This document shows, piece by piece, positions 18,224 through 27,695 of a DNA stretch of 64,000 bases. A program made the position numbers and the translations under genes. The notes beneath the pieces were generated by a model, which did not search any database, was not told the origin of the DNA, and saw nothing but the letters and a program-made list of their open reading frames with translations. The DNA comes from Prevotella sp. UBA2711 (GTDB lineage Bacteria > Bacteroidota > Bacteroidia > Bacteroidales > Bacteroidaceae), in the NCBI GenBank assembly GCA_002354095.1, contig DEKX01000028.1, forward strand, positions 124,001 through 188,000. Reading direction: 5' to 3'. Every line of letters begins with the position of its first letter. Position 1 is the stretch's first letter.

Positions 18224-20458
18224 TTAAAAAAGTTCCTGTTGCTGGGAGCCCTCAATGTGGGTGACACGATCGTTGAGTTCGCAGAGTTTACCATGGTTCC
18301 AACGGTCGGTGGTTCCTACAAGATAGCCCGTGATACGCTGTAGCTTATCAATATGGGTACTGCCGCACTTAGGACATTTTTCCAGATGAGGGGCAGCATT
18401 CTCATAGCCACAATCCATACAGCGATTGCGGTTATGATTGACTGAGCCGTAACCCATATTCAACTTATCCATCATGTCAACAACACTCATAATAACCTGT
18501 GGGTTGTGGGTAGCATCACCATCAATCTCTACGTAGAAGATATGACCGCCACGGGTCTTCTCATGATACGGCGCCTCAATTTCTGCCTTATGGCGGGCTG
18601 AGCACTTGTAATACACAGGCACGTGATTGGAGTTCGTATAGTAATCACGGTCGGTAACACCGGGAATGACACCAAACTCCTTACGGTCTTTCTTGGTGAA
18701 CTTACCACTCAAGCCTTCAGCAGGGGTAGCCAATACTGAGTAGTTATGCTGATAACGCTCGCTGAAATCGTTAACGCGCTGACGCATATACTCCACTATC
18801 TTCAATCCTAATTCCTGAGCCTCCTCGCTTTCTCCATGATGCTTCCCAATCAGTGCTACCAAGCATTCTGCCAGTCCGATGAAACCGATGCCCAAAGTTC
18901 CCTGATTAATAACACTCTCAATGGTATCGTCGGGGTTGAGTTTATCGGCGCCTATCCACAGACTGCGCATCAACAATGGGAACTGCTTGACAAAAGCTGT
19001 TTTCTGGAATTGGAAGCGTTCATCCAATTGTTTAGCTGCCACTTCCAGCATCTCATCGAGTTTGGCAAAGAACTTAGCGATACGTGCTTCTTTATCTTTT
19101 ACATCCATGCATTCAATAGCCAGACGCACAATATTGATAGTGGTGAAAGAAAGATTACCACGACCAATGGAGGTCTTTGGACCGAAACGGTTTTCGAACA
19201 CACGTGTGCGACATCCCATAGTAGCTACTTCATGAATATAGCGCTTGGGGTCGTCGGCACGCCACTCACTGTCCTGATTATACGTGGCATCAAGATTCAG
19301 GAAATTGGGGAAGAAACGACGAGCAGTTACCTTACAGGCCAACTGATAGAGGTCGTAATTAGGATCCTCAGGCAGATAATTAACGCCTCTCTTTTTCTTC
19401 CATATCTGAATGGGGAAAATGGCTGTCTCACCATTACCCACTCCCTGATAGGTGGTGAGCAGAATTTCTCGCATAACGCAACGCCCTTCGGCAGAAGTAT
19501 CAGTACCATAGTTGATAGAAGAGAACACCACCTGATTACCACCGCGTGAATGGATGGTGTTCATATTATGGATGAAAGCCTCCATAGCCTGGTGCACACG
19601 CCCTACCGTCTTATTAATTGCATGCTGACGCACACGGTCTATTCCCGTCAACTTGTCGAGAGGCTGCTTGATATAGTCCATGAGCGTTTCGTCGTAAAGG
19701 GCACTGTAATTCTCGCCATTGAGATCCTCGAGCGCCTTCAGTTCCTCAATATATGAAAGACGTACATAAGGAGCAAGATAGAAATCGAAAGCAGGGATAG
19801 CCTGTCCACCATGCATCTCGTTCTGGGCACATTCCAACGAAATACATGCCAGAACGGCAGCCGTCTCAATGCGCTTTGCCGGACGACTGGCACCATGACC
19901 CGCAATGAAACCTTGCGTCAGAATATTATCGAGGGGATGTTGCACACAGGTCAGTGACTTGGTGGGATAATAATCCTTGTCGTGGATGTGAATGTAGTTA
20001 TGCTCCACGGCATCACGGCTTTCAGGCGACAAGAGGTAGTCGTCAACAAAGGGCTTGGTGCTTTCAGAGGCAAACTTCATCATCATACCGGCTGGCGTGT
20101 CGGCATTCATATTGGCATTCTCACGAGTAACATCATTGTTCTTAATGTTCACAATATCGAGAAAAACATCACGTGTCTTTGCTTTGCGGGCTATAGAACG
20201 TTGGTTACGATAAGCGATATAGCGCTGAGCTACATCCTTACGACTGGATTTCATCAACTCCATCTCTACCGAGTCCTGGATCTCCTCCACGGTCATCTGA
20301 GGATTTCCCTTGGCAGCGATGCGGTCGGTGATCGTCTGAAGCAAACGTTCGTCCTCCCCTTTTTCCGTACTTAGCATGGCTTTGCGGATGGCAGCCATGA
20401 TTTTCTGCTCGTTAAAGCCAACAATGCGCCCGTCGCGCTTTACAACAGTTTGTATCAT
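18224..20458 (-). CDS. nrdD: Anaerobic ribonucleoside-triphosphate reductase
   Basis: A 744-residue glycyl-radical enzyme that reduces ribonucleoside triphosphates to dNTPs under anoxia. The first 90 residues are an ATP-cone (VVKRDGRIVGFNEQKI) for allosteric control. The catalytic barrel follows. A C-terminal zinc site is formed by CMDCGYEN and CPKCG, and the radical glycine is Gly711 in RITGYLVG. It sits 23 bases after the GNAT-like gene and before nrdG. No TAnnTTTG element lies directly upstream, so it is probably transcribed from the tRNA-Arg promoter. Confidence 0.95.
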   Translation of the reverse strand: MIQTVVKRDGRIVGFNEQKIMAAIRKAMLSTEKGEDERLLQTITDRIAAKGNPQMTVEEIQDSVEMELMKSSRKDVAQRYIAYRNQRSIARKAKTRDVFLDIVNIKNNDVTRENANMNADTPAGMMMKFASESTKPFVDDYLLSPESRDAVEHNYIHIHDKDYYPTKSLTCVQHPLDNILTQGFIAGHGASRPAKRIETAAVLACISLECAQNEMHGGQAIPAFDFYLAPYVRLSYIEELKALEDLNGENYSALYDETLMDYIKQPLDKLTGIDRVRQHAINKTVGRVHQAMEAFIHNMNTIHSRGGNQVVFSSINYGTDTSAEGRCVMREILLTTYQGVGNGETAIFPIQIWKKKRGVNYLPEDPNYDLYQLACKVTARRFFPNFLNLDATYNQDSEWRADDPKRYIHEVATMGCRTRVFENRFGPKTSIGRGNLSFTTINIVRLAIECMDVKDKEARIAKFFAKLDEMLEVAAKQLDERFQFQKTAFVKQFPLLMRSLWIGADKLNPDDTIESVINQGTLGIGFIGLAECLVALIGKHHGESEEAQELGLKIVEYMRQRVNDFSERYQHNYSVLATPAEGLSGKFTKKDRKEFGVIPGVTDRDYYTNSNHVPVYYKCSARHKAEIEAPYHEKTRGGHIFYVEIDGDATHNPQVIMSVVDMMDKLNMGYGSVNHNRNRCMDCGYENAAPHLEKCPKCGSTHIDKLQRITGYLVGTTDRWNHGKLCELNDRVTHIEGSQQQELF

Positions 20459-20481
20459 AGATTAACATTTTATATTTATAC

Positions 20482-21630
20482 TTATAATGGTTTCCGATAG
20501 CAACGATGCCGACGATGCTGTGTAGCCTCCAGATATTGCCACTGCCCACGCATGTGTTCATTCGACTCCATCTGAGGCATGGCTTCAGCCCACTTGAATC
20601 CATATCGCTGGAACCATTGGATCAGGTCGTCGAAAATCAGCGAATTTGCACCCTTGGCACGATATTCGGGCAAGACTCCAATAAGCAGAAGGTCAACGAC
20701 ATCCGTCTTATGCCATTTCAACACTTTCAGGATGTGCCACCACCCGAAAGGAAACAGCTTTCCGTCTTTTGACTTCCGAAGTGCCTGATTAAAGGATGGG
20801 AAGGTGATGCCGAAGCCCACCATTTTATGTTCTGGAGTGTTCCAGTCTTCTATCGCAGTCACCAGATTCAAGTCGGCTACCTTGATATATTGATCAACCA
20901 GTTGGTTGATTTGTTTCTCCGAGAGTTGGGAATAACCGTAAAGATCCTTATAGGTAGCATTGATGATATCAAAGATTTCCTTACCTTTACCGCCTTCCAG
21001 CAATTCTTTGCGGGTAAACTTACGAACCTGAAGGTTATACCGTTTACGGATCATCTCTGCAATCTTATGAAACTTATCGGGCACCTGCTCAGGAACTTTT
21101 ACACGATACTCCATGTAATCATTGTCCTTAGCAAAACCACCCATCTGCTCAATATGCTGCTGATAGTAGGGATAATTGTAATTGATATACATGGTGGCAT
21201 CCTGATCGAAGCCTTCAATCAGCAATCCTTCACGATCCATGTCGGTAAATCCTAATGGACCGGCAATATCTTTCATTCCTTTCTTTCTGCCCCATTCTTC
21301 TACAGCTTCTAAGAGTGCACGGCTCACTTCCGGATCGTCGATAAAATCAAGCCAACCGAAGCGAACATCCTTTCGCTGCCATCGTTCATTGGCGCGGTGA
21401 TTGATAATGGCTGCCACACGCCCTACCATCTCATCACCTCTAAAGGCCATGAAATAGACAGACTCGCAAAAATCAAAGCAAGCATTACGATCGTGCCGTA
21501 AGGTATTCATCTCTTCAGAATAAAGAAATGGTACCGCTTGCTGACAATCGCGATATAAATCATAGTGGAATTGAATAAACCTTTTCAAGTCCCCCATGTT
21601 CTTAACTTCCCTAATTTCAACCATTTTCAT
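20482..21630 (-). CDS. GNAT-like N-acetyltransferase superfamily protein of unknown substrate
   Basis: A 382-residue soluble protein. Two regions look like acetyltransferase folds: VYFMAFRGDEMVGRVAAIINHRAN near residue 60, and LLIGVLPEYRAKGANSLIFDD near residue 310, which has the R-x-x-G-A pattern of the acetyl-CoA loop. Between them lies IAGPLGFTDMDREGLLIEGFD. I recognise it as a conserved Bacteroidetes protein but know no function. The ATG at 21630 is two bases after the tRNA-Arg gene; an in-frame ATG at 21624 is an alternative. It appears to share a transcript with tRNA-Arg and nrdDG. Confidence 0.75.
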   Translation of the reverse strand: MKMVEIREVKNMGDLKRFIQFHYDLYRDCQQAVPFLYSEEMNTLRHDRNACFDFCESVYFMAFRGDEMVGRVAAIINHRANERWQRKDVRFGWLDFIDDPEVSRALLEAVEEWGRKKGMKDIAGPLGFTDMDREGLLIEGFDQDATMYINYNYPYYQQHIEQMGGFAKDNDYMEYRVKVPEQVPDKFHKIAEMIRKRYNLQVRKFTRKELLEGGKGKEIFDIINATYKDLYGYSQLSEKQINQLVDQYIKVADLNLVTAIEDWNTPEHKMVGFGITFPSFNQALRKSKDGKLFPFGWWHILKVLKWHKTDVVDLLLIGVLPEYRAKGANSLIFDDLIQWFQRYGFKWAEAMPQMESNEHMRGQWQYLEATQHRRHRCYRKPL

Positions 21631-21632
21631 AG

Positions 21633-21704
21633 TACCCCGACCGAGAATCGAACTCGGAACTAAGCTTTAGGAGAGCCTTGTTATATCCATTTAACTATCA
21701 GGGC
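21633..21704 (-). tRNA. tRNA-Arg (anticodon CCT)
   Basis: A 72-base cloverleaf without encoded CCA. Acceptor GCCCTGA pairs with TCGGGGT (first pair G-U), the D loop is TAGTTAAATGGATATAA, the anticodon loop CTCCTAA gives CCT, and the T arm is CCGAG-TTCGATT-CTCGG. It reads AGG codons. Confidence 0.93.
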
Positions 21705-21720
21705 ATCATCTTTGTGATTG

Positions 21721-21728
21721 CAAAGATA
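21721..21728 (-). promoter_or_regulatory. -7 element for tRNA-Arg and the downstream nrd genes
   Basis: Minus-strand TATCTTTG, 16 bases before the tRNA 5' end. The expected -33 region is occupied by AGTTTAR heptamers instead of TTG. Confidence 0.55.
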
Positions 21729-21734
21729 GTAAAA

Positions 21735-21769
21735 AGTTTAGAGTTTAGAGTTTAAAGTTTAAAGTTTTT
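21735..21769. repeat. AGTTTAR heptamer array between divergent promoters
   Basis: Five 7-mers in a row: AGTTTAG twice, AGTTTAA twice, AGTTTTT. They separate the tRNA-Arg promoter from the MaoC-gene promoter and resemble the AGTTGAG heptamers inside asnB. Confidence 0.75.
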
Positions 21770-21772
21770 GAT

Positions 21773-21780
21773 TACCTTTG
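21773..21780 (+). promoter_or_regulatory. -7 element of the MaoC-like gene
   Basis: TACCTTTG, 25 bases before the ATG at 21806. No -33 TTG at the usual distance. Confidence 0.55.
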
Positions 21781-21805
21781 CATTATATTTTAAAAATTTT
21801 AAACT

Positions 21806-22270
21806 ATGGGAAAATTAGTCATCAACTCGTATGACGAGTTCGCTGCCCATCTGGGCGAAGAATTAGGAGCCTCGGAATGGCTCGAAGTAGATCAGGACCG
21901 TATCAATCTTTTTGCTGATGCCACGCTTGACCACCAGTGGATTCATGTGGATGTGGCTCGTGCCAAGGAAGAGAGTCCTTATAAGAGTACCATTGCCCAC
22001 GGCTACCTGACACTGAGTCTGTTGCCTTATATGTGGGATCAGATTATCGAGGTACACAACATCAAGATGCTGGTCAACTACGGCATGAACGATATGCGAT
22101 TCGGACAGCCTGTCATTACTGGAAGTCGGGTACGACTGGTCACTCAACTGCATGCTATCCAGAATCTGCGAGGCATCTGCAAAGCAGAAATCAAATTCAA
22201 GATAGAAATCGAGGGACAACGGAAACCTGCCCTTGAAGGCATAGCGGCTTTCCTCTACTATTTTGAGTAA
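21806..22270 (+). CDS. MaoC-like hotdog-fold dehydratase
   Basis: A 154-residue protein with the (R)-specific enoyl-CoA hydratase signature FADATLDHQWIHVD followed by IAHGYLTLSLLPYMWDQI. The Asp and His of that signature are the catalytic pair in the family. It would hydrate an enoyl-CoA or similar thioester; the physiological substrate cannot be read from context. Single gene with its own promoter and a terminator shared with convergent secDF. Confidence 0.88.
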   Translation: MGKLVINSYDEFAAHLGEELGASEWLEVDQDRINLFADATLDHQWIHVDVARAKEESPYKSTIAHGYLTLSLLPYMWDQIIEVHNIKMLVNYGMNDMRFGQPVITGSRVRLVTQLHAIQNLRGICKAEIKFKIEIEGQRKPALEGIAAFLYYFE

Positions 22271-22277
22271 GAAAAAA

Positions 22278-22308
22278 AAGAGGCGCTCCCCAAACGGAAG
22301 CGCCTCTT
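22278..22308. terminator. Bidirectional terminator between the MaoC-like gene and secDF
   Basis: AAGAGGCGCT and AGCGCCTCTT form a strong stem with a C/A-rich loop. It is flanked by an A run on the left and T/A-rich sequence on the right, so it can serve both convergent genes. Confidence 0.85.
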
Positions 22309-22331
22309 ATATTATATAATAAGGTGTAGCC

Positions 22332-25300
22332 TTATGCTTTACCTTCTTCTTCACTCTCGCGGATGGTGCGACCCATCACGAGGAATGCTGTAGGAGCAGC
22401 GATGAAGATAGACGACAGTGTACCGAAGATAACACCGAGAATCATGGCGAATGAGAAGCTGCGGATAGAATCACCACCGAGGATGAAGATACACAGCAAT
22501 ACTATCAACGTCGTGACAGAGGTATTGATGGTACGAGCCAGCGTCTGGTTCAGAGAACCGTTGAAGAGACTCTGACGGTCGCGCTTTGCATACAGGTTGA
22601 AGTTCTCACGGACACGGTCGAATACTACCACCTTATCATTGATAGAGTAACCGATAACGGTCAGGATAGCACCAATGAATGTCTGGTCGATTTCGAGTGA
22701 CATGGGAACCCATCCCCACAATACAGAATAGAAACCTATTACGATAAGGGCATCAAGTGCCAATGCAACAATAGATCCTACTGAGTATGCCACATTGCGG
22801 AAGCGCAACAGGATGTAGAGGAAGATTGCCACAAGAGCGATAATCACACTGATGATAGCACCGTAAGTGATATCCTTAGCTACCGAAGGGCCTACCTTCG
22901 AAGAACTGATGATAGAACCACCTTCACGGACATCAGGATTCTTAAAGGCATCCACATTGGCCTGGTTTACGAAACCTGCCTTCTTCAGAGTATTGTAGAG
23001 AATGGTCTCTGCCTTATCGTCAACCTGAGGATTGTTAGACTCGATATCCCAGTTGGTAGAGATACGTACGGTCTTGCCATCGGTTCCGAGGGCGATGACA
23101 CTTGTATTAGCCTCTTTACCAGCGTTCTCACCAATCGTATTGACAAAGGCACCTGCCAAAGCCGTACGAACTTGCTCAACGGGCGCTTCCTTATCGAGAG
23201 TCACTACATAGTTACGACCACCGGTGAAGTCGATACTCTGGCTCAAACCACGAACAGCAAAGCTGACGCAGAACAGGATTGCAGCTACGCCCCAGATAGT
23301 GAACGACTTCTTGTACATACCCATGAAGTTGAACTTGGTGTTCTGCATCATATTGCGAGAGTATGCTGTCGAGAAGGTCAGATGCTGCCACTTGTCTTTC
23401 TTCATCTTAGCATCGTAAATCAGACGTGTCATGAATACGGCAGTGAAGAACGATACACAGATACCGATCATCAATGTAGTAGCGAAGCCACGGATAGGTC
23501 CTGTTCCGAAGACATACAGGATGATACCGGTTATCAACGACGTGAAGTTAGAGTCGAAGATAGCAGAGAAGGCATTCGAGTAACCCAGACCCAGAGCCTC
23601 CTTGACGGTGTGGCCCTTGCGGAGTTCTTCCTTGGTACGTTCATAAATCAGCACATTAGCATCCACGGCAGTACCCAAAGTCAGCACGATACCGGCAATA
23701 CCAGGCATGGTCAGTGCGGCTTGGAACGATGTCAGAATACCCAATGTAAAGAACAGGTTGAACAGCAGTGCGATGTTGGCCAGCATACCTGGGATGAAGC
23801 CATACAGCATCACCATGTAAATCATCAGCAGCACGAAGGCTACAACGAATGAAATAATACCCTGCTTGATAGACTGTGCACCCAGTGAAGGACCAACCAC
23901 TTCTTCCTGCACGATACGGGTTGGAGCTGGCATCTTACCAGAGTTCAGCGTGTTAGCCAAGTCTTTGGTGTCCTCGATGGTGAAGTTACCTGTGATAGAA
24001 GAGTTACCTCCGTCAATCTGTGTGAGGATACGTGGAGCACTGTAAACAGCATCATCCAGTACAATGGCAACGCCACGACCGATATTCTGCTTCGTTATCT
24101 GACTCCAACGGCGAGCACCGTCTGAATTCATCTGCATAGACACAGAAGGATGACCCATCTGGTCGAACTCGTCCTTGGCATTGGTGATCACATCACCCTC
24201 CAGCGGAGCACGTCCATTAGGCTCGGTGATTTTCAATGCATAGAGGGCGAAGACGTCACCCTTTGTATTCTCTCCAAAGTCTTCTGCCTTAGCACCCCAA
24301 CGGAGCTTGCACTCAGCAGGAAGCACCTGGCGGGCAACATCAGAATAAATAACTTTATTGACGTCTGCAGTATCACGTGCATTCGCATAACCGACAATAG
24401 CCAGTCCCTGTGGAACGGGCTGGAAAACGGCAAACAGTGGGTTCTGCTTCAAAGCCTCAGCTTTCGCTTTGGCATCTACCACCTTGTCGTTCTTCTTAGC
24501 CAACTTAGCAGCAAGGTCGTTGGCAGCTACTGTGGTTGTGTCTGTAGCGACAGAATCGCTACCCACAGTATTGTCTGTGCCTGCTTCTGTAGCAGCATAT
24601 TTCTGGTTCAACTGAGCCAGAAGAGGATAAATCTCCTGTGAATTGTAAGTCTCCCAGAACTCCAGGTTAGCGCTTCCCTGCAACAGCTTACGAACACGCT
24701 CAGGCTCCTTGATACCAGGCATTTCCACCATGATACGGCCGCTCTGACCTTCGAGCTTCTGGATATTCGGCTGAACAACACCGAACTTATCGATACGATT
24801 ACGAACAACATTGAAAGAGTTGTCAACAGCCGACTGAACCTCTGCACGGAGCGCACGCTCCACCTCAGCATCGGTGCTATTGGTGCTGACCTTACCCTTC
24901 ATCTGCTGGGTAGCAAAGACAGCTGCCAAGGGGCGACCGTTAGAATTCTGCTTCCAATACTTGATAAACAGGGAGATGAAGTCGTTCTGACTGGTCTCCT
25001 CTTCCTTCTTGGCCTCTTCCATTGACTTCTTGTAAGCGGCATCTGTCTTGTGGTCGGCCAATACGTCAACTACGTCGGGTACTGAAACCTCAAGAATCAC
25101 ATTCATACCGCCTTTTAGGTCAAGTCCAAGACCGATCTCCATTTCGCGGCACTGCTTGAAAGAATAAATTCCGCAGTACACTTTCTCGTTCATAATCGAA
25201 TCGAGGTACTCCTGTCCTGCCTCCTCTGTCATGGCTGCTGCCTTGTTCTCATGGTAGCGAGTCACAAATGAGAAGGAGAGATAGAAGCAGCACACGAGAA

Positions 25301-25343
25301 TCAGGACGAGTGCAATAAACTTTACAATTCCTTTGTTTTGCAT
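22332..25343 (-). CDS. secDF: Fused SecD-SecF protein-export membrane protein
   Basis: A 1003-residue inner-membrane fusion that uses the proton gradient to help complete Sec translocation. The SecD half has the first helix, a large periplasmic domain (GLDLKGGMNVILEV, VRNRIDKFGVVQPNIQ, MVEMPGI) and GTAVDANVLIYERTKEEL in its membrane part. The SecF half begins near residue 650 (SIDFTGGRNYVV) and contains VIGYSINDKVVVFDRVREN. An insertion at about residues 263-305 is rich in Asp/Thr/Ala/Lys and is absent from minimal SecD proteins. Fusion is usual in Bacteroidetes. Confidence 0.96.
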   Translation of the reverse strand: MQNKGIVKFIALVLILVCCFYLSFSFVTRYHENKAAAMTEEAGQEYLDSIMNEKVYCGIYSFKQCREMEIGLGLDLKGGMNVILEVSVPDVVDVLADHKTDAAYKKSMEEAKKEEETSQNDFISLFIKYWKQNSNGRPLAAVFATQQMKGKVSTNSTDAEVERALRAEVQSAVDNSFNVVRNRIDKFGVVQPNIQKLEGQSGRIMVEMPGIKEPERVRKLLQGSANLEFWETYNSQEIYPLLAQLNQKYAATEAGTDNTVGSDSVATDTTTVAANDLAAKLAKKNDKVVDAKAKAEALKQNPLFAVFQPVPQGLAIVGYANARDTADVNKVIYSDVARQVLPAECKLRWGAKAEDFGENTKGDVFALYALKITEPNGRAPLEGDVITNAKDEFDQMGHPSVSMQMNSDGARRWSQITKQNIGRGVAIVLDDAVYSAPRILTQIDGGNSSITGNFTIEDTKDLANTLNSGKMPAPTRIVQEEVVGPSLGAQSIKQGIISFVVAFVLLMIYMVMLYGFIPGMLANIALLFNLFFTLGILTSFQAALTMPGIAGIVLTLGTAVDANVLIYERTKEELRKGHTVKEALGLGYSNAFSAIFDSNFTSLITGIILYVFGTGPIRGFATTLMIGICVSFFTAVFMTRLIYDAKMKKDKWQHLTFSTAYSRNMMQNTKFNFMGMYKKSFTIWGVAAILFCVSFAVRGLSQSIDFTGGRNYVVTLDKEAPVEQVRTALAGAFVNTIGENAGKEANTSVIALGTDGKTVRISTNWDIESNNPQVDDKAETILYNTLKKAGFVNQANVDAFKNPDVREGGSIISSSKVGPSVAKDITYGAIISVIIALVAIFLYILLRFRNVAYSVGSIVALALDALIVIGFYSVLWGWVPMSLEIDQTFIGAILTVIGYSINDKVVVFDRVRENFNLYAKRDRQSLFNGSLNQTLARTINTSVTTLIVLLCIFILGGDSIRSFSFAMILGVIFGTLSSIFIAAPTAFLVMGRTIRESEEEGKA

Positions 25344-25390
25344 TTTGTTTGTTATATTATTTTAATTTATGATTCTGCTATTTTAGCCTG

Positions 25391-25398
25391 CAAATATA
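25391..25398 (-). promoter_or_regulatory. -7 element of secDF
   Basis: Minus-strand TATATTTG, 47 bases before the ATG. No matching -33 TTG. Confidence 0.5.
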
Positions 25399-25447
25399 CT
25401 TATTTTTCTCCACTTACGGAAATTTATCAAGGAAATTCGTTCTTTTT

Positions 25448-26542
25448 TCAATCTTTTCCAACTATTTTTAGCCAACAAAGCACTGGAAAATGGTCGCTGG
25501 CATCCATTTCACTATCTATCTTGCAATTATAAGGTTGGATATGGTCAGAACAAAATACATGATCAATCCTAAAATGAAATCCATTCTGATTATATGACAA
25601 ACCGAGTCCTCGTCCCGTTTCGGCAAAACAGTCATGAAGCACCTGTGCTATCCGATAATGCGAATAAGAAATAGGATTATCGTTGAAATCGCCACAAAGA
25701 ATAATAGGATATTGTTGATGGGCTTCTATATAACGGCAAACGGCATCTATCTGCGGAGCCCGTTTAGTAGATGATTCTGCCAGGGTCACCAATAATTTTC
25801 GTGACTCCCGACGCGCTGTATCTCCTTTCACTTCTCCCTTAATAAGATCACGATAAACCTGTCGGTCCTCAGTTGTCAGGTGAGTACCTTCAAAATGATT
25901 GTTGATGACCAAAAGCGTATCCTTATCCACCTGTAAATACCATGCCACACTTCCATTACCTTCAGAACGGTATGGAATACGTTCCTTGCGAATGATGGGG
26001 AAGCGGGTATGAATACCTACTCCATTGATAATCCCATAACTATTGAAATGAACCGTATCATTATAGGCAAACTTTTTCTCATAATGCTGGAAGCAATAAC
26101 GCCGCCAAGTGTCAACATCTTCTTGCAGACAGACGATATCGGCTTCCTGCTCAAACAAATAGTCACGCACCTTTTCAAACCCCTGCTCGTACTTATAGTT
26201 TCCCCCGTAGCCACATACATTGTAACTGATGACTTTGATAGCATCATCGGGAGTCTCAGACAGCTTCAAATTGAGGGGCATGTATATACTTATAGGTACG
26301 TATGACATGGCATAGCCCACAATAGGAATCCATATCATGCGGAACTTAAATATCACCCAGAAGCATAAGAAAGCTAAGTTTACCAAAAGGAATATCGGGA
26401 AAGCCATGCCAATACATGAAAGCACGGGATGCTCCACGGGATTCAGCCTGTCGGAATAACCGACAAGCCACATGACAATAATGGTAGCGATATTGGCACC
26501 TGCCACCATCTGTACCGTGAATTTCTTCAGCTGCTTTATCAA
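25448..26542 (-). CDS. Endonuclease/exonuclease/phosphatase family membrane protein
   Basis: Up to 364 residues: three N-terminal hydrophobic segments (to about residue 90), then an EEP-fold domain with SYNVCGYGGN, CLQEDVDTW, NNHFEGTHLT, LCGDFNDNPIS and a final IDHVFCS and SDHFPV, which supply the metal and phosphate-binding residues. The fold cleaves phosphodiesters in nucleic acids or lipids; topology places it outside the membrane. The start is uncertain: a TTG at 26542 overlaps the rhomboid stop (TTGA), and the first in-frame ATG is at 26509. Confidence 0.82.
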   Translation of the reverse strand: MIKQLKKFTVQMVAGANIATIIVMWLVGYSDRLNPVEHPVLSCIGMAFPIFLLVNLAFLCFWVIFKFRMIWIPIVGYAMSYVPISIYMPLNLKLSETPDDAIKVISYNVCGYGGNYKYEQGFEKVRDYLFEQEADIVCLQEDVDTWRRYCFQHYEKKFAYNDTVHFNSYGIINGVGIHTRFPIIRKERIPYRSEGNGSVAWYLQVDKDTLLVINNHFEGTHLTTEDRQVYRDLIKGEVKGDTARRESRKLLVTLAESSTKRAPQIDAVCRYIEAHQQYPIILCGDFNDNPISYSHYRIAQVLHDCFAETGRGLGLSYNQNGFHFRIDHVFCSDHIQPYNCKIDSEMDASDHFPVLCWLKIVGKD

Positions 26543-27456
26543 TTTTGCTGGCTTTGGTCAAACAACTTCTTCTTCTCTTCCTTGGTTAGACTGTCGTAAC
26601 CACTCTTTCGAATCTTATCAAGGATGGCGTCTATCTCTTCTTGATTCTGGCGCTTGGGCTTCTTCGGAGGCTCCTGCGATTCTTCCGGTTCATCCACCCA
26701 ACGGCGCCGATTAGAGGAGCGCTGCCGTTCGTCGAAGCGACGTTTCATATCGTCGAAGAACTCCTTTCCCCTATTTCGTCCGAACCCAGAACCGTTTTCC
26801 GGATGCTTTTTCCAATAACGAATCATGAAAAAGCCAAAAAGCATACCGCCTAAATGGGCTGTATGGGCGACCCCATCACCAGGACCGCTAAGGGCAGAGA
26901 ACAATTCTATGGCGATATAGCCTACCACCAACCACTTAGCCTTAATGGGAAAGGGGAAGGGAATGATGAAAAGCCGTTCGTTCGGGAATATCATACCGAA
27001 TGCCAACAGAATAGCATAAACGGCACCCGAGGCACCGATTGTTGTCCATAGATTCAGATAATCACTGGTCAGCATCAGTGTCCCACCTACATTCACTTGG
27101 TCAAACTCGCTAAGTCCCAATGACAGATAGTTGACATACTGTGCCAACTCTTGCGTCATACCGGCTCCAATACCGCACGAAATGTAATAAAAAAGGAATT
27201 TTTTCGGTCCCCACACTCTTTCTATCACGGCACCAAACATCCACAAGGCGAACATATTGAAGAATATGTGGGTGAATCCGCCATGCAGGAACATGTAGGT
27301 GATGAATTGGTAAACCCGAAAGTCCTGTGCCATGAAAAAATGGAGACCTAACAACGAAGTCAGGTCAATCCCCCGAAGTTCCAAAACCCAAGTTGCTACA
27401 AACGCTAAAAAATTAACGATGAGCAGGTTCTTGGTCATTGTAGGTATATTGTTCAT
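26539..27456 (-). CDS. Rhomboid-family intramembrane serine protease
   Basis: A 305-residue protein with six or so membrane helices. The catalytic serine lies in GASGAVYAIL and the histidine in HTAHLGGMLFG; HGGFTHIFFNM is the conserved loop with the oxyanion residues. A charged C-terminal tail of about 100 residues (many Arg, Lys, Glu, Pro) is cytoplasmic. It cleaves membrane-anchored proteins; the substrate is unknown. It is first in a two-gene operon with the EEP protein, with overlapping stop and start. Confidence 0.9.
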   Translation of the reverse strand: MNNIPTMTKNLLIVNFLAFVATWVLELRGIDLTSLLGLHFFMAQDFRVYQFITYMFLHGGFTHIFFNMFALWMFGAVIERVWGPKKFLFYYISCGIGAGMTQELAQYVNYLSLGLSEFDQVNVGGTLMLTSDYLNLWTTIGASGAVYAILLAFGMIFPNERLFIIPFPFPIKAKWLVVGYIAIELFSALSGPGDGVAHTAHLGGMLFGFFMIRYWKKHPENGSGFGRNRGKEFFDDMKRRFDERQRSSNRRRWVDEPEESQEPPKKPKRQNQEEIDAILDKIRKSGYDSLTKEEKKKLFDQSQQN

Positions 27457-27510
27457 CTTTGATTCTTTGCTTTAAAACGATTATCTTTCTTAATTATCTT
27501 ATTTTGAGCG

Positions 27511-27518
27511 CAAAATTA
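27511..27518 (-). promoter_or_regulatory. -7 element of the rhomboid operon
   Basis: Minus-strand TAATTTTG, 54 bases before the ATG. Confidence 0.45.
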
Positions 27519-27601
27519 CTAAAAATATCTGTTTTTAGGCACAAAAAAGTACTGATATACACTTTTTTTCAAAAAAAATCTAATTTTTTTCGCTTTTTTG
27601 T

Positions 27602-27631
27602 TTGTTTTCTAAATACTTTATTCTATATTTG
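27602..27631 (+). promoter_or_regulatory. Promoter of the HU gene
   Basis: TTG (27602-27604), 19 bases, TATATTTG (27624-27631), giving a leader of about 60 bases. The upstream 60 bases are very rich in T and A tracts, a possible UP-like element for a highly expressed gene. Confidence 0.65.
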
Positions 27632-27695
27632 CGTCAGATTTGTGAAAATTAAACCGATTTAAACTATTAATAATTCATTTTTAAAACCATCAATT

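Noticed and set aside
18836..19549. A 237-codon plus-strand open frame
   Set aside because: Antisense to nrdD, which is clearly coding on the minus strand.
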